This document shows positions 21,522 to 34,320 of a DNA stretch of 64,000 nucleotides, piece by piece. Positions within the stretch are counted from its first letter, which is position 1, and the number at the start of each line of letters is the position of its first letter. Both the position numbers and the translations under genes were made by a program. This DNA is from Perognathus longimembris pacificus (Eukaryota > Chordata > Mammalia > Rodentia > Heteromyidae), in contig NC_063174.1 of NCBI RefSeq assembly GCF_023159225.1, positions 36,119,691 through 36,183,690 of the forward strand, in the 5' to 3' direction. A model generated the notes under the pieces. That model worked only from the letters and a program-made list of their open reading frames with translations. It searched no databases and had not been told where the DNA came from.

Positions 21522-24500
21522 TTAGATCAGTTAGGATTATTTGCCTTTTTAAAGAATATAGCAAGAATTTTTGTTAAGTTAGTTTATTGATATAATCCTA
21601 TTTTATTTAAAATTAGCATCAGATAAAACTAAATAATAGCATTAATGGGTGTTTTTAGGAAGATAAAGGTATCATTTTTAATGAAGTCCCAAATTAAAAG
21701 TCTCTTATGGAGAGAAAAATCATTCTATTTTTTTTTCAAATTTTTTATTCAAAGTATCTCCACCAGAGAACCTGGAAGGCACAGCTAGAGAGTTTGGAAG
21801 TACTCAGTGGGCCAGGGTTGAGCTAAACAAGGAGGCTGAATGAGAATGAAGTAGAGTCTGTTGACTTGCAAGAAACAGTAAAGCCTTTTAAATTTGCTTA
21901 AAGAAGGGAGTAAGGGGCAATGAGAGTGACATTGGTTGATATATTGGACACATGTGTGGAAATGTTACAGTGACCTCCTCCTCCTTGTATTACTACTTTG
22001 CACTAGTGAAAAGGACTTTACTATTCCTAGTAGTACAAACTGTGCAAATTAACCACTGCATTCTTAAGTTTCAAGCAGAAGGTTAAGAGAACATGACTGA
22101 AAGGAATTAACTTAAGGCTTCCAAATTAAATATATTCTAAACCATACTGAGGATAGGTCTGTTTTCTGATTGTGATATAATCTCTGGCTCTTTAGGATTC
22201 TGATTAATTTGCTCAGTTCTTTTCCTTTATATGAATTAAACTGGAGTCTTTTTGCTTATTTGTTTTACTGTTTCTAATGTCTGACTTTTTTTCTTTTCTG
22301 TTTTTTTTTTTTAAATAAGGTATATGCTTAGAAGATTGGCTGGATTTCAGTTTTGCAGTACTAAACTATGAGTGAAAATAAGTATTATAATTTTAAAAAT
22401 GAGGTGATTTTGTTTTGGCTGTATATTTAAGTTCTCTGAAAATATCAGCTAATACAAAAAATTCAGGTCTTAAAGTGAAAATTATTTTCTTATAAATTAA
22501 CATGCCTTGAGTTCCACTTTTGAATAGGATATGAAAATAATAAAATTTACATTAAATCTCTCCCATTGTTGAGTGCTAATATATAAGGAAAGACTTCTTC
22601 TTTTTTCAGCTTTAACACTCTAGAAAGTTGATTGTAGCTGCAACTTTATAGCACTACTTCTATAGGAAAAAAATATATCCACAGTTCAATAGAAAACAGT
22701 AATAATAACAGTTCCCCCATCCTATCACTTTAAATATGTCCTCTAAAATACTGTCTGGTTGTTGTATAGTATGTTAATAAGTATCTGCCATTTGGAATGT
22801 GTGCAGCTATTGTGATTTGAACTTCTGGGGAAATAAGAACTAAATTGATGCCATTATCATACTTTCATAGTTAAAAAAATTATGTGAATTGTAGACCTGA
22901 GAATCTTTAGAAAGAAGATTCAACTGAAAACACTGTTCATCAGTCCTTAATAACTTAAATGCAAATACTGGCATATATCCAGAGACTAAGGTTCAATTAA
23001 GTATAATTGTTTTGTCTTACAAAGTCATTTTCCCACCAAGAAATCTTGGCAACTGCACTGGTAACTTCTCATGAAAGAGGCAGAAGAGACTATAAAGAGG
23101 ACTGAAACCAAATTTTAATACTTTGAATCCTTCTCCTCCTCTTCTTCATCCCCACTCCCCCTCCTCTTCTTTCTCCTCTTTCTCCTTTTTCTTTGAAGGC
23201 AGGAACCAGGCCTAGAAATCAATCACACTGATTTTTTTTCTCCCTCTTGTTTTCTAATTAAAGGGTTAATATCTCTAATTGTCTCTTACTGTTCAGTAGT
23301 TATACTTTATACTGATAGCACAAATGCATATTATAGAAATAGAAATTAGATATGATCTAGATAGCAGTTTCTGAGCTTGGTTTCAAATTTTTGGCTTATC
23401 TAGAAAATAAGTAAGAAGAGTTAACAGGTGTTTTCTTGGCATCGTGGTTGATCTGTTTCTTGACCACAAGTAGCAAGTCTCACAGCAACCTCTGAAACCC
23501 CTTCTGCCTTTGTTAAGGGTGCCCTCTCCCAGGAGAGCTTTCTTGTGCATTATTTATTGTAGCCTTATAATATTCTGGGAAGCTATGCAGAGGTTGTATG
23601 ACTCCATCTGCTTCTAAAGCTAGTTGTGGAACAGATAAATCTTTCCACTCTGGTTCCAAAATGAGGCAGCAGTAGAGGCAGAAATAGATCCCTTCATCAG
23701 AAGCATCTTGTTTTGGCCCCTAAGTTTCAGATGCACAGACTGCTGGCCTTTCCAAACCTGCCTTTGACATTTAGGGTGTGGGGAAATTTGTGCAAGAGTT
23801 TTGGTGTTTAGTTATTTGTCTGTTAAATTAATGACTAGAGGACCAAAGAAATAACTGTCGGGCCTCACTTCAGTCTCTGCATTTTGCACATGTGAGCTTT
23901 GGATAGACTACTTTATTTCCTGAGAATTGCATTTTGTTTTTATACTCAATTTAGATCTCCCCCCCGCCCCCGCCTCCCCAAGGGCACTGCTGCTATGAGA
24001 ACTAGAGGGAAAATTATTACTTTTTTATTTGGAAGCCACACTTTTGAAATAATGTGTAGACTAATATTCATTCACCCTCAGAGAGGACGCTGTAATATTG
24101 TACATTTAAAATCTAGATCGAGTATTTTCCTCTGTTAAAACCTGAAAGTGAAAAATGAATTAAATCTTAAATGTAAATATTGGCTTAATCCATCAATCTA
24201 TCTTATAATAGTTTTGTGTGGTGACTTTCAAGTATCGCTCAATTTTATTTTTCCTCTTCTTAAGAATGATTTTCTAGTATCTATGATGATTGTTTGAAAG
24301 TTTTAACCCAAAATAAGAACTGTTTTTCTTTCTTGCTTTCCTTTTGTTTGAAAGGGCTGCTTCTCTAATGATCCCACATGCCTAAACCTGTGTGACAAGT
24401 CAAAGAGAACTGCTCAACCTATTCCATGCCTTCTTTTTGAAAGCCCAGGTTAGGCACTTCTGTTCTGCCCATCTCTTAAACACTTTCTTAAACATTTTGT

Positions 24501-24960
24501 AAACTCTTCCATGTGCCTCTAGCATCTTCAGTTTGTGGATGAATTTCCCCATATTTATCTCTGTTGCATTCTTCCACATTCTTGTTTTGCAGTGTAATCA
24601 TACTTGACAGTTGAAAATTTTTCCATATGCTCCATCTTGTAGAGATAAACATTTTCCTCAGCTTTGAAGACTTTAGATATAAACAGTTCCATAGGGTTTT
24701 ACAGTAGGGTTTGGAAAATTATCACACAAGCATGTTCTCTGAAAGGGAAAGTAGTTGACTTTTTATCCTTTTTGTGTAGACTGATTCTTTGAGCTTTTGT
24801 AAGGGGCTGGGAGGAGTAGCCTATTCTTTTTTTTTTTTTTCAGAGATTAACTACAGCAATACAGGCTTATGTTTGATAGTGTTTAAAAATACTAGTTAAC
24901 ATTGTAAATGTCCATTTTATGGAATATAAATTTGTTAATTCTCTGAGAAGAGTTTCTTGC
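21522..24960. other. Long unique stretch
   Basis: About 3.4 kb without a recognisable repeat. It includes a homopyrimidine-rich tract at 23129-23193 and a C run at 23960-23970. The 79-residue frame at 23899-24138 has no known domain and poor coding character. It might hold conserved non-coding DNA, but by eye I cannot tell. Confidence 0.45.
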
Positions 24961-24966
24961 AATTTC

Positions 24967-25260
24967 TCCTTCTCCTTCTCCTTGTTCTTCTTGTTCTTGT
25001 TCTTGTTCTTGTTCTTCTTGTTCTTCTTGTTCTTCTTCTTGTCAGTCAGGGGGCTTGAACTCTGGCCCTGAGGGCTGTCCCTGAACTCTTCAGCTCAAGG
25101 TTAGCATTTGATAGAATGCTTCAGCCACAGCGCCACTTCTGGTTTTCTAGTGGATAATTGGAGAAAAAAGTCTCCTGCCTGGGTTAGCTTTGAACCGCAA
25201 TCCTCAGATCTGAGCCTCCTGAGTAGCTAGGATTATAGGTATGAGCCACTGACACCCAGT
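24967..25260 (-). mobile_element. Family B SINE with (TTCTTG)n tail
   Basis: 24967-25040 is an imperfect array of TTCTCC/TTCTTG units. The SINE follows: gtcagtcagggggcttgaac, cttcagctcaaggttagc, agtctcctgcctgggttagc, taggattataggtatgagcc. Confidence 0.82.
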
Positions 25261-25409
25261 TTCTTCTTCTATCTTTTGCAAATTGGTAAGTTGATATGGT
25301 ATATAATGGTGGCCTGTAAAACACTTATATGATGATTGTCTCAAACAGATCTTTGTGATTTGTTCTATAAGTAGCCATCCCCAATTTTTTTTTTTTGGGG
25401 GGGGGGGGG

Positions 25410-25603
25410 AGCTAGGAATGTGGCCTAGTAGAGTGCTTGCCTAGCATGCATGAAGCCCTTGGTTCAATTCCTCAGTACCACATAAACAGAAAAGGCTGGA
25501 AGTGGTGCTGTGGTTCAAGTGATAGAGTGTTAGCCTTGAACATAGAGAGGCTCAGGGACAGTGCCCAGGCCCTGAGTTCAAGCCCCAGTACTGTAAAAAA
25601 AAA
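25410..25603 (+). mobile_element. Family A SINE flanked by G runs
   Basis: Plus copy from gctaggaatgtggcctagta to ccagtactgtaaaaaaaaa. It is preceded by G13 (25397-25409) and followed by G11 (25604-25614), consistent with a target duplication made of a G run, or with later slippage at both edges. Confidence 0.85.
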
Positions 25604-26103
25604 GGGGGGGGGGGTTCTTTAGCAAATCAAATTACTCTGACAAGTTTTATTTATAAACATCAGTATATATATATTTTCATCTTAGCTTGAAATCCACCCC
25701 TCTCCAAACCAGTATCTGTTGTCTACATATCCTCCCAAGATGCAAAGGTACTTTATTACTTGATTTCCTAAAGTCTTAAGGACCCACGTTTCATAAATTT
25801 TTCGTTAACTAAAATCTTGATTCGTTGGTTTATTTTTGTTATTACTGTCATCTCTTGAACATATAAAATTTGCCACACTTACTTGAGAAATTTTTATCTT
25901 TGAAAACTCATAGTTGGTATGTGTATCTGGTGTTAATCACAACCACATGTGGAATACAATCCATGGCCAATGGTTTGTGAACCAGCCTCTACCATGCTCC
26001 AAGACCTAATGATTAAATGTTCAGAAAATATGAAGCTGGTTCTCATAGAATATTTGTCTATACAGACTTACAACTACATAAACTATTTCAGAAAACAAAA
26101 TAT

Positions 26104-26180
26104 TAGAACTGAGGGCATGGTTCAAGGGGTAGAGAGCTTGTCTAGCCTAAGTTCACACTCCAGTATCACAAAAAAAGAAG
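26104..26180 (+). repeat. ID-type monomer SINE
   Basis: ctgagggcatggttcaaggg to ccagtatcacaaaaaaa; one tRNA-like unit with a short A tail. Confidence 0.7.
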
Positions 26181-26244
26181 TAAACAAATAAAAATTTTAA
26201 AAGCTAAGTGTTCAAAAAGTACAAAATTGTGTATTTCATGAATT

Positions 26245-26565
26245 TTTTGTTTGGTGTACTGGGATTTGATCTCATGGCTTTGTATGGGACAGGCAGGTGC
26301 TCTACCACTTGAGTCACACCTCCAGTCCTTTTATCCGTAGTTATTTTTGAGGTATGGTCTTGCTTTTTGCCTGGGCTGATCTGGCCTTCAACCCTATTGC
26401 CATAAGCTTGATAACAGTTGCATGTCACCATTCCCAGCTTTCTCTACTGAGAATAGGGTCTTTAGAATTTTTTGTCCTGGCTGGTGTTAAGCCATAGTCC
26501 TCCAGATCTTCACTTCCCAAGTTCCTTGGGTTGCAGGCTTTTACTACCAACTCATGGCTTATCTA
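26245..26565 (-). mobile_element. Family C trimeric SINE
   Basis: Minus orientation: ID-like unit (gctctaccacttgagtcaca), then two reversed B1-like units, one containing ggtatggtcttgctttttgc, the next cccaagttccttgggttgca. Degenerate. Confidence 0.68.
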
Positions 26566-26851
26566 TGCTCTGAGGTTATATCTATTGTATCTGTATTGGA
26601 AATGCTGTCTAGCGATCTATACTACTGTGCATTGCTTCACCGGTTTGTATTCGTTGCCGTCATGTTGGTAGCTTCGAATCAGCCCTGGTAGAAGTAGAAA
26701 CTGGCAAACAGAACAAGTCAGGATTTGTTATTTTTATTGCCTTGACTTAAGAGAGTGATGGAAAATAATAGTGCAGAGCAAATGTAAAACTGTACCATGC
26801 TTTTGTAGCTATTGTATTATGTATATCACACCAATTGAGAAAATATTCTTT

Positions 26852-27060
26852 TTTTTTTTTTTTTTTGGCCAGTCCTGGGCCTTGGACTCAGGGCCTGAGC
26901 ACTGTCCCTGGCTTCTTCCCTCTCAAGGCTAGCACTCTGCCACTTGAGCCACAGGCGCCGCTTCTGGCCGTTTTCTGTATATGTGGTGCTGGGGAATCGA
27001 ACCTAGGGCCTCGTGTATCCGAGGCAGGCACTCTTGCCACTAGGCTATATCCCCAGCCCA
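26852..27060 (-). mobile_element. Family A SINE, young subfamily
   Basis: Full minus copy with poly(T) tail; target duplication agaaaatattcttt at 26838-26851 and 27061-27074. One extra base (cacaggcgccg) relative to its sisters. Confidence 0.93.
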
Positions 27061-27074
27061 AGAAAATATTCTTT

Positions 27075-27864
27075 AAGTGTTTGAAAACTAGCATCCAATT
27101 GTGAAAATAATTAATCTATGGACAAATGAATGAATGGACAAGTATAGACAAAGTTCTGGAGTGGTTTGCATTTGCTGTCTGCTTATTCATTAAGTAGAAC
27201 AAAACTTCCAGTCATGCACAGCAGACAGCATAATGGTTACATATGCAAAAGATGTGAAGAAGCTTTCTGTACTTTTCTTTTAAGAATCATATTCCTCAAC
27301 CTGATACCCCTTACAAATCATGCACATTTCAGATTCCCTCTTTGCTTGATGTGAAAGATTTTTAAAAATTGTTTATAAAGTGATTAATCATTCATATTTA
27401 TTGTTTGTATTACAAAAGGTTTGCCAGAAAAGAAACGTCATAATATTAGGTATGAAAACACACCTTTCCTGTCCTTGGGGAAATAATTCTACTATTTAGT
27501 CTACTGTTGGCAGGTATTTTAAATTGGCTAATTTTAGTAGCAAAGAGGAAAATAACTATTGCACAGAATTTTTGTTTAATTTATGGATCCCTTGATGGTT
27601 TAGGATAGCCTATCTAATATATACCAATATATAACCATGGGTAAGAATATCATTTGGTTAACTGTGGATTCTGATACTTGTATGACCAAAAGGTAGTGAA
27701 ATGAATTTAGAACTCTGAAACATACCTTTTCCTTATAAAGATCTTGCTAGGCAGCTGCCTTCAAGGAACTTGGTAACCTTGTGTTGATTAATATTTCTCA
27801 AACTTTAAGAAATAGAGTAGCAGCCTTATCTTTTCTTTAAATTTGTGAACCTTTATGCTTTTAT
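27075..27864. other. Unique DNA
   Basis: No repeat or exon recognised. Confidence 0.5.
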
Positions 27865-27880
27865 TTCTTTGGTAATTTTT

Positions 27881-28080
27881 TTTTTTTTTGGCCAGTCCTG
27901 GGCCTTGGACTCTGGGCCTGAGCACTGTCCCTGGCTTCTTCCCGCTCAAGGCTAGCACTCCGCCACTTGAGCCACAGCGCCGCTTCTGGCCGTTTTCTGT
28001 ATATGTGGTGCTGGGGAATCGAACCTAGGGCCTCGTGTATCCGAGGCAGGCACTCTTGCCACTAGGCTATATCCCCAGCC
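27881..28080 (-). mobile_element. Family A SINE, young subfamily
   Basis: Full minus copy; perfect 16-base target duplication ttctttggtaattttt at 27865-27880 and 28081-28096. Confidence 0.93.
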
Positions 28081-28106
28081 TTCTTTGGTAATTTTTAAAA
28101 TGGAGT

Positions 28107-28287
28107 TTTTGCCAAGTGCTAGTGGCTCAGGCTTGGAATCCTAACCACACCAGAAAGCTGATATCCAGCTTTACCCAGCCTGGGCAGAAACAACTCCCAT
28201 CTCCAAAATAACCAGCTAGGAATCATGGCTCAACCCAGCAAGCGTCAAGTTCAAAGCCTATTACCAGAAAAAGAGACCAAAAAAAAT
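28107..28287 (+). repeat. Family B SINE, diverged
   Basis: gccaagtgctagtggctcag, cccagcctgggcagaaacaa, atcatggctcaacccagcaa, agttcaaagcctattacca, A-rich end. Confidence 0.65.
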
Positions 28288-28469
28288 CTTAGCTTTATTC
28301 AAATTATAATGGTCATGAAATCTTGACTGTAAAGTGCTTATGTTTTTGACAGTTTCTATTCAAATATTGCCCAATAATTATAATTTTAAAAAGCTTTTCC
28401 TTCAACTATGACGGTATACATGCCACACTGGGAAGTAATGTGATTATATCAATGAGGCATTAGGCTGAG

Positions 28470-28600
28470 TTTATTCTTCACAGCAGTGTTATGAGTTAAG
28501 CATTGGTATCTCTATTATCAAATGAAAAAGCTGAAAATAAGAGATGTAAAGCGATGTGTCCAAGATTATGAGGCAAACCTGATCAAGATCCATGCTAATG
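28470..28600 (+). repeat. MIR
   Basis: cttcacagcagtgttatgag, tctctattatcaaatgaaaa, gatgtaaagcgatgtgtcca: the MIR 3' half with its core. Confidence 0.6.
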
Positions 28601-30980
28601 TCTGGTTGTTGGAAATATAAAACATGTAGTCCCATTCTATCATGGATCAGACTCTGTATTTTCACAGGGTTCCCCCAGATGATTCTCCTGTGCACTAAAG
28701 CTCGAGGAGCACTGATCCCTGGCAGCTGCCCCTCATGAGAGCTGGATCTTCCTCTGTTGTTTCTTTATGCTGTGTTCTTCTCAGTTATGACTGTTTTAAA
28801 GGAATTTGGTATTGATGGCAAAATAAAAGATAATATTCACAATCAAAGTTTTCTCCATTGATATTATCCTTTGTACTTTTTGTTGTTCTTGCTGTTGTTA
28901 TATTGGTTTACAAAGGTAAGGATGAGAGGTCAACATTTTTACCCCGTTTCCCACCATTTCCTTCCTCAGCAGCTACACAGCAACTTCATGCTCTTTGGAG
29001 TGATCTGGTCATTTGTTTGGGTTTTTTTTGCCTACTCTAAACCAAGGCCCTGAGAACTGTCTGTAAGCCTATAGTTAACTCTCAATTTTTCCTGGAAGGT
29101 TTCAGTAGTATATATATACTACTGTATGTATATACTCTTGTTCTCTTTCTATCTCCCCACAGATGACTAGCACTCAGCATTTTTACCGCTCACGTTTCCT
29201 TTTATTGAGGTATGCCTACCATTGCATCTATGAGGCCTATTTTTATTCTACTATGCATCCTCTGCTTCTCACATTTTCCATTGCTCTCATACTTACATGT
29301 TTAACATAATAAGCAGTCTCAGGAGACCCTGTAAAGCTAATCTGGAGATAGTTAATGTTGGCAGTTTGATAGTTGAAACTCCATAAAGATAATCTTGTGA
29401 TGTTGAAAATTTGTGGTGGTTGGATCTGGAGATATCAATAATGTCTATGATAGGTATAACTGGTTATAGATTCTGAAGTATTCCAGTGCATCATCAGAAT
29501 TTCATTAGTGCATTGTGGGTGGTTTTCTTCAGATATTTTTTTTTCCTTTGAAAGGAACCTCTTTCCTATGTCTGTAGGATTCTAGACACTGCATCTGGGT
29601 TATACAGTTATAGGTCCTCATTCTTGGCATTTCTACAGCTGTTTGTTCCATTTCAACAATGATTATTTAAGAGGAATAGAAATTGGACCTATTTATGAGA
29701 TTGTTCTTTTACTTATTGGTAGCCAGGTATAAGTCATAACAGTGGTTCATCTTATGTTTGAATAGTGTGTAAGAGGAGTTGACTTACTTGAAGTCAAGAA
29801 GAAATGGAAACAAACTATATGATTCCTTCTTGTCAATATAATGGGAAGAAAAAAAGTATTTTTGTGCATTACACTTTGTAAAGCTTGAAACAAAGAATCA
29901 TTATTGCCTACCACAGTAATCTCAGACTCTGAAAGATTTGTTAGTCAACTGTAGATACACCTTTCCTGAGTCTAGGGTTTTTTGAAAAATCATTTTCAAT
30001 TTTGCAATCATTTTGAACTGACCCCCCCCCCACACTTTCTGACACATTTTTCTTTGTACACACACCTTTCCTCCCTCCTCTTTGCCGTTCTTTTGTTTCC
30101 TTGAGAAAAGAAGAGTCCGTAGCATATAGAATAAACATTTCTTTGTGAACTGTGACTTCTTTATGCTCTAGGGGTTGTCAGTGTTTGTACAATGGGGAAG
30201 GTGATGGTGGCTTGCAGGCATGCCAACTCAGCACTTTGTACATGTTGAGGCCAAAGAGCATGGTAAGCAGGCTGGAAAAAATTTTCACAAGTCAGAACAT
30301 TTTACAATTTCCATATTTATCAAACATGTCAGGGGATGGGATCACTAAGCCTTCCAGGGATTAACTGCCTCGAGGACTTGAGCTGTTTTATTAAGATGGA
30401 GGAAGCCAAGTTCTCAACACCCATGATTTGCTCTAATAACCACAAAAGTCAGAATGTAGGTGATCCTTGTTGAATGAAAGGTAATCCTGAGGCTAAAATG
30501 TTCTTTGAATGAAAAAAAATACTCTTTCTCAACAGATGAACTATGTGTGAATCTTTCTGACAGAGCTTAGCAATTTGAAGTTTATTTACCTAGACCTTCA
30601 GTTTCATTAATTCTCTGGTTGGTGGCTCTTGACCTTTGACACCGACTGTGAAGTGTAAGTAGAAAGCCCTCTGAGACATTCAGATATTCTCAAACAGAGG
30701 TGGCCATTGGCTTTTTAGGACTTGGCAAGACATCCCAAGGTTCTTATTTGTTTTCAAATGTTTGGGGTTTGGCAGATCCTAAGATTTATTTTGCCAAGCA
30801 CTTTTCCTTTGAATTTTAGTATAGGAATACCTTGGGCAGAATTTAATTGGTGATTCACTTGTCTTCCACTGATCAGAATGCAATTTTTGTTTTCCATGGA
30901 AAAGAGAAAATTTTTATTTAGCTATTCCTTCTTACCAAGGTTATTCACATAATATATCTTTTAAATTTCCCAGTAAGTAT
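28601..30980. other. Unique DNA
   Basis: About 2.4 kb without recognised repeats. It holds a 22-base perfect AT-rich palindrome at 29103-29124. A C10 run lies near 30021. Overlapping short frames at 28858-29053 and 29922-30138 have no recognised domain. Confidence 0.45.
29103..29124. repeat. 22-bp perfect palindrome
   Basis: The half-site cagtagtatat is followed immediately by its exact reverse complement; no spacer. Confidence 0.9.
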
Positions 30981-30984
30981 GGGA

Positions 30985-31100
30985 TGTTACTGTGCATTTT
31001 GAAGGTAAAGAGTAGAGGCTCAGAGGGGTAAAGTGATTTGTCCCAGGTCAGGACAACAGCTATTAAGTTGAATAACAAGGATTTAAATATAGTTCTATTA
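30985..31100 (+). repeat. MIR
   Basis: gagtagaggctcagaggggt and aaagtgatttgtcccaggtc match the MIR core (gaggctcagagaggtta agtgacttgcccaaggtc). Confidence 0.7.
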
Positions 31101-31330
31101 GACCAGAATGCTATTTTGGGAAGTATATGTGATTTCAGAGAAATACTGGGAGGTCTACAAGTAATTGTGCATTATCAACTTTTTCCTAAATGGAGGCAAA
31201 CAAGTTTCAAATATTTTTTAGTAAAATCTGAAACCTTTAAATAGCACCTTTCAAATCTGCTGTACTCTTCTCTCATAATTAACAAACCAGATTCTAGCTC
31301 TCTGGCCTAGTCTGTAAATTTTATTATTTA

Positions 31331-31555
31331 TTTGCCAGTTCTAGGGCTTAAACCTAAAATCTCATGTTTTTGCTTGGCTTTCTTACTTACGGCTGGCATT
31401 CTACCACATGAGTCACACCTCCAGTTTGACTTTTTGCTGGTTAATTAAAGATGGAATCTCAGAAACTTTTTTTTTTTTTTTTTTGCTAAGGCAGGTAGAA
31501 CCTCCATTCTCAGCCTTTTTGAGTAGCTATGATTTGCAGGAATGAGCAATCCCAG
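31331..31555 (-). repeat. Family B SINE, diverged
   Basis: ttgccagttctagggcttaa, gcattctaccacatgagtca, gctggttaattaaagatgga, gagtagctatgatttgcagg. It contains a T run at 31467-31484. Confidence 0.7.
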
Positions 31556-32400
31556 ACTGGAGTCGAGTTTGGTTTGCAAGTCTTTAGAAAAGTTGAAGAG
31601 ATGGCTTGCAACCTTGAGTCAATACTTGATTTGAAAATTAATGTTACAGAAGTTTTCAGTAAAGTAAATAGCGAAAGCAACCCACTTCAGGAGAAGGAAA
31701 TTGGAACTAGAAGAAAAAAATAATAAAGAGACTAAGTATAAATAGATCTGTGGTATAAATGCCAAACTGCCAGGGATGACAGAAGCCCTAGGGGGACTGA
31801 AGTTACATGATGTGCCATGAGGTAGCTTTTCCATTGTTTGTAGGTATCATTATAAAAGAAGGAAGCATGTCACAACTTTACCAATGAGGAGTAAACCTTA
31901 GACTTTAAAAAGAACAGGGGAGGGTCAAATATGGCACCCATCAGGTTACAGATAAACATAATGATTAAAAAAAAGTTGGTTATTGTCAGCTTCCTGTCTT
32001 TTGTAACTGGCCCAGCAATTCTGACTGCTTATTGACTTCTTGAGAAAACAAGGGTGCAAATAAACCTATAGAAGGCAGAAACATCTTAAATAAATTGACA
32101 TGGATAGTTTCATGTCCAAATGGTCTTGAAACCAACTTTGTAGGAAGTGTTGGAAAATTCTAGTTCTGAATTCGGCAACAACTTTTAAGAGAAGGGCCAT
32201 GGTGTTGGAGACTGATTTGTTTAGATGATGTTTGCATGTTAGATGAAGGTTGCTAGAACATCATTGAGCCAATCTCAGTTCTTCAAACTGTTTAAAAGAC
32301 CAGCTCTGTTTTTGGTTCTTAATATTATCCTGGTACTGACATAGCTGGTCAGAAGTTTCAGGTAGTAGTGTATAGAAATCTATACTGTTTAGATCTAAAC
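31556..32400. other. Unique DNA
   Basis: No repeat recognised. The small frame at 31529-31723 starts inside the SINE and has no known domain. Confidence 0.45.
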
Positions 32401-32410
32401 TACTTCTTCT

Positions 32411-32612
32411 TTTTTTTGTTGGCCTGTCCTGGAGCTTGAGCTCAGAGCCTGGGCTCTGTCACTGAGCCTCTCTGTGCTTAAGGCTGGTGCTCTACCATTT
32501 GAGCCACAGCGCCACTTCTGGCCTTTTCTGTTTGTGTGGTACTGAGGAATTGAACCCAGGGCTTCATGCATGCTAGGCAAGCACTCTACCACTAAGCCAC
32601 CCTCCCAGCCCT
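32411..32612 (-). mobile_element. Family A SINE
   Basis: Full minus copy from ggcctgtcctggagcttgag to ccaccctcccagccct. Imperfect flanks actacttcttctt (near 32399) and actactttttctt (near 32616). Confidence 0.87.
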
Positions 32613-32668
32613 AGACTACTTTTTCTTTTTTTTTTTTTTCTTAATTTCTAAAAACAATTAAATAGTCA

Positions 32669-32755
32669 GGGTTGGGAATTTAGCTCAGTGGAAGAGCACT
32701 TGCCTGGCAAGTGCAAGGCTCTGAGTTTAGTCTTCAGCTCTGGGGAAAAAAAAAT
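32669..32755 (+). mobile_element. ID monomer SINE (canonical form)
   Basis: ggttgggaatttagctcagt, cttgcctggcaagtgcaagg, ending A9. This is very close to the classical rodent ID element. Near-duplicate flanks aattaaatagtca and aattaagtagtca. Confidence 0.85.
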
Positions 32756-32909
32756 TAAGTAGTCAAATAAACTAGTCATAGTCTTTAAGTAGTCATATAA
32801 AGGAGTTACCATTTAACAAGGCAGTTTATGATTATAATGCATTTTGATAGACTTTTTATTTGGGTCAATTTCCATGTATTGCTTTAAGTAACTCCAAGTA
32901 TTCATTTCT

Positions 32910-33111
32910 TTCTTTCTTTTTTGCCAGTCCTGGGACTTGAACTCAGGGCCTGAACACTGTCTTTGGCTTCTTTTTGCTCAAGGCTAGCACTCTACCACTT
33001 GAGCCACAGTGCCACTTCTGGCTTTTTCTATACATGTGGTGCTGAGGAATCGAACCTAGGGCTTTGTGTATGCAAGTAAAGCACTCTTCCACTAGCCCAT
33101 ATTCCCAGCCC
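32910..33111 (-). mobile_element. Family A SINE
   Basis: Full minus copy with (TTTC) tail; perfect 16-base target duplication ccaagtattcatttct at 32894-32909 and 33112-33127. Confidence 0.92.
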
Positions 33112-33127
33112 CCAAGTATTCATTTCT

Positions 33128-34090
33128 GTATGAGAAAATTTTATATTTTTCTTCTTAAACTTTGGTCCTGGGTACTAGAAAACAGATGACTTAGTAATGA
33201 TAACCTTTCATATCTTCCTTTCTCTAGCCTTTTTTTTCTTGTCCCTCCCCCTCTTCCCTTAACTTCTATTCTTCAATTAATTTTTGAGTGTGAGGGAAGG
33301 TATTTTACTTCTGCATCTTAATATATAATCCATGAAGGATGAGCACTATTTTCTGCCAAAAATCCATTAGCCTTACAGGAAACCCAGCTCAGCAGGATTA
33401 AGGAAAGAGTACCTTAACTGAGTTTTTACAGTATGTTATTTTTTTAGAGAGAAGCATAAAAGTGTCTGTAAATTTTGCATTTGAAATAAGAATCAAGAAG
33501 CAAAACAGTCTAAGTATGCAAAACAAAAATTTGAAAAAAATAGTTCTGTACCTATTACTGTTCTGTAATAGGTATTAGTGACTTAGTATCAGGCCCAGGT
33601 GTCACTTGAGGTAGAAGAAAATAGAGAATGATACACAGCCCTTCATAGTTAACACATTTACCACTTAGTAGATCTTAAAAATGGAGAGCCTTATAGATTT
33701 TTTAGAGTTGAAAATTATTCAATTTAAAAAATATAAATATTTTAATTCTTTCTTTAAGTCTGTCAGTAGATGCTTTCCTCAGATACAACAGCACCAGCAG
33801 TCCTTGTTCTTTCTATACAAATGGCAGCAAACCACATCCATAAAGATTCTGTGGAACCTCGTTTACCTTGTAATCTTTTAGAGCATTGTTCTAAACAACT
33901 TTTAAGTCCATGTATACATTTTGTAGTTTTTTATGATGAAATGAGAGGAACTATTGATACTTCCCTTTAAATCAGGTAAAATTACGTTGAGGCCCAGTTT
34001 AAGTCTGTTAGAGAAATGATCTTCTGTTTTAGTATGGCCTCACTTAGTGTACTGGAATCCTTTGAGAAAGTATGTGTTTTTTTTCTTCCT
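33128..34090. other. Unique DNA
   Basis: Nothing recognised apart from a 9-bp stem around 33548-33573 (acctattac / gtaataggt). Short frames near 33681-33970 show no domain. Confidence 0.45.
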
Positions 34091-34246
34091 TCCTTCCTTC
34101 CTTTTTTTTTTTTTTTTTTGGTATCAGTCTTGGGGCTTTCACTCAGGGCCTGGATGCTTTCCCTAAGCTTCTTTTGTTAAAAGCTCGTGTTCTACTACTT
34201 GAGCCACAGCCCTATTTCTGGCTTTTTTGGGGATATTATTTGGGGA

Positions 34247-34320
34247 TTTTTTTTTTCCTTTATTGTCAAAGTGAAGTAAAGAGGGGTTACAGTTTCATAT
34301 GTAAGGCAGTGAGTACTTTT
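34247..34320 (-). mobile_element. LINE-1 3' terminus, very short
   Basis: cctttattgtcaaagtgaag and gaggggttacagtttcatat match the L1 3' end at 14628 and 39963. Confidence 0.7.
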
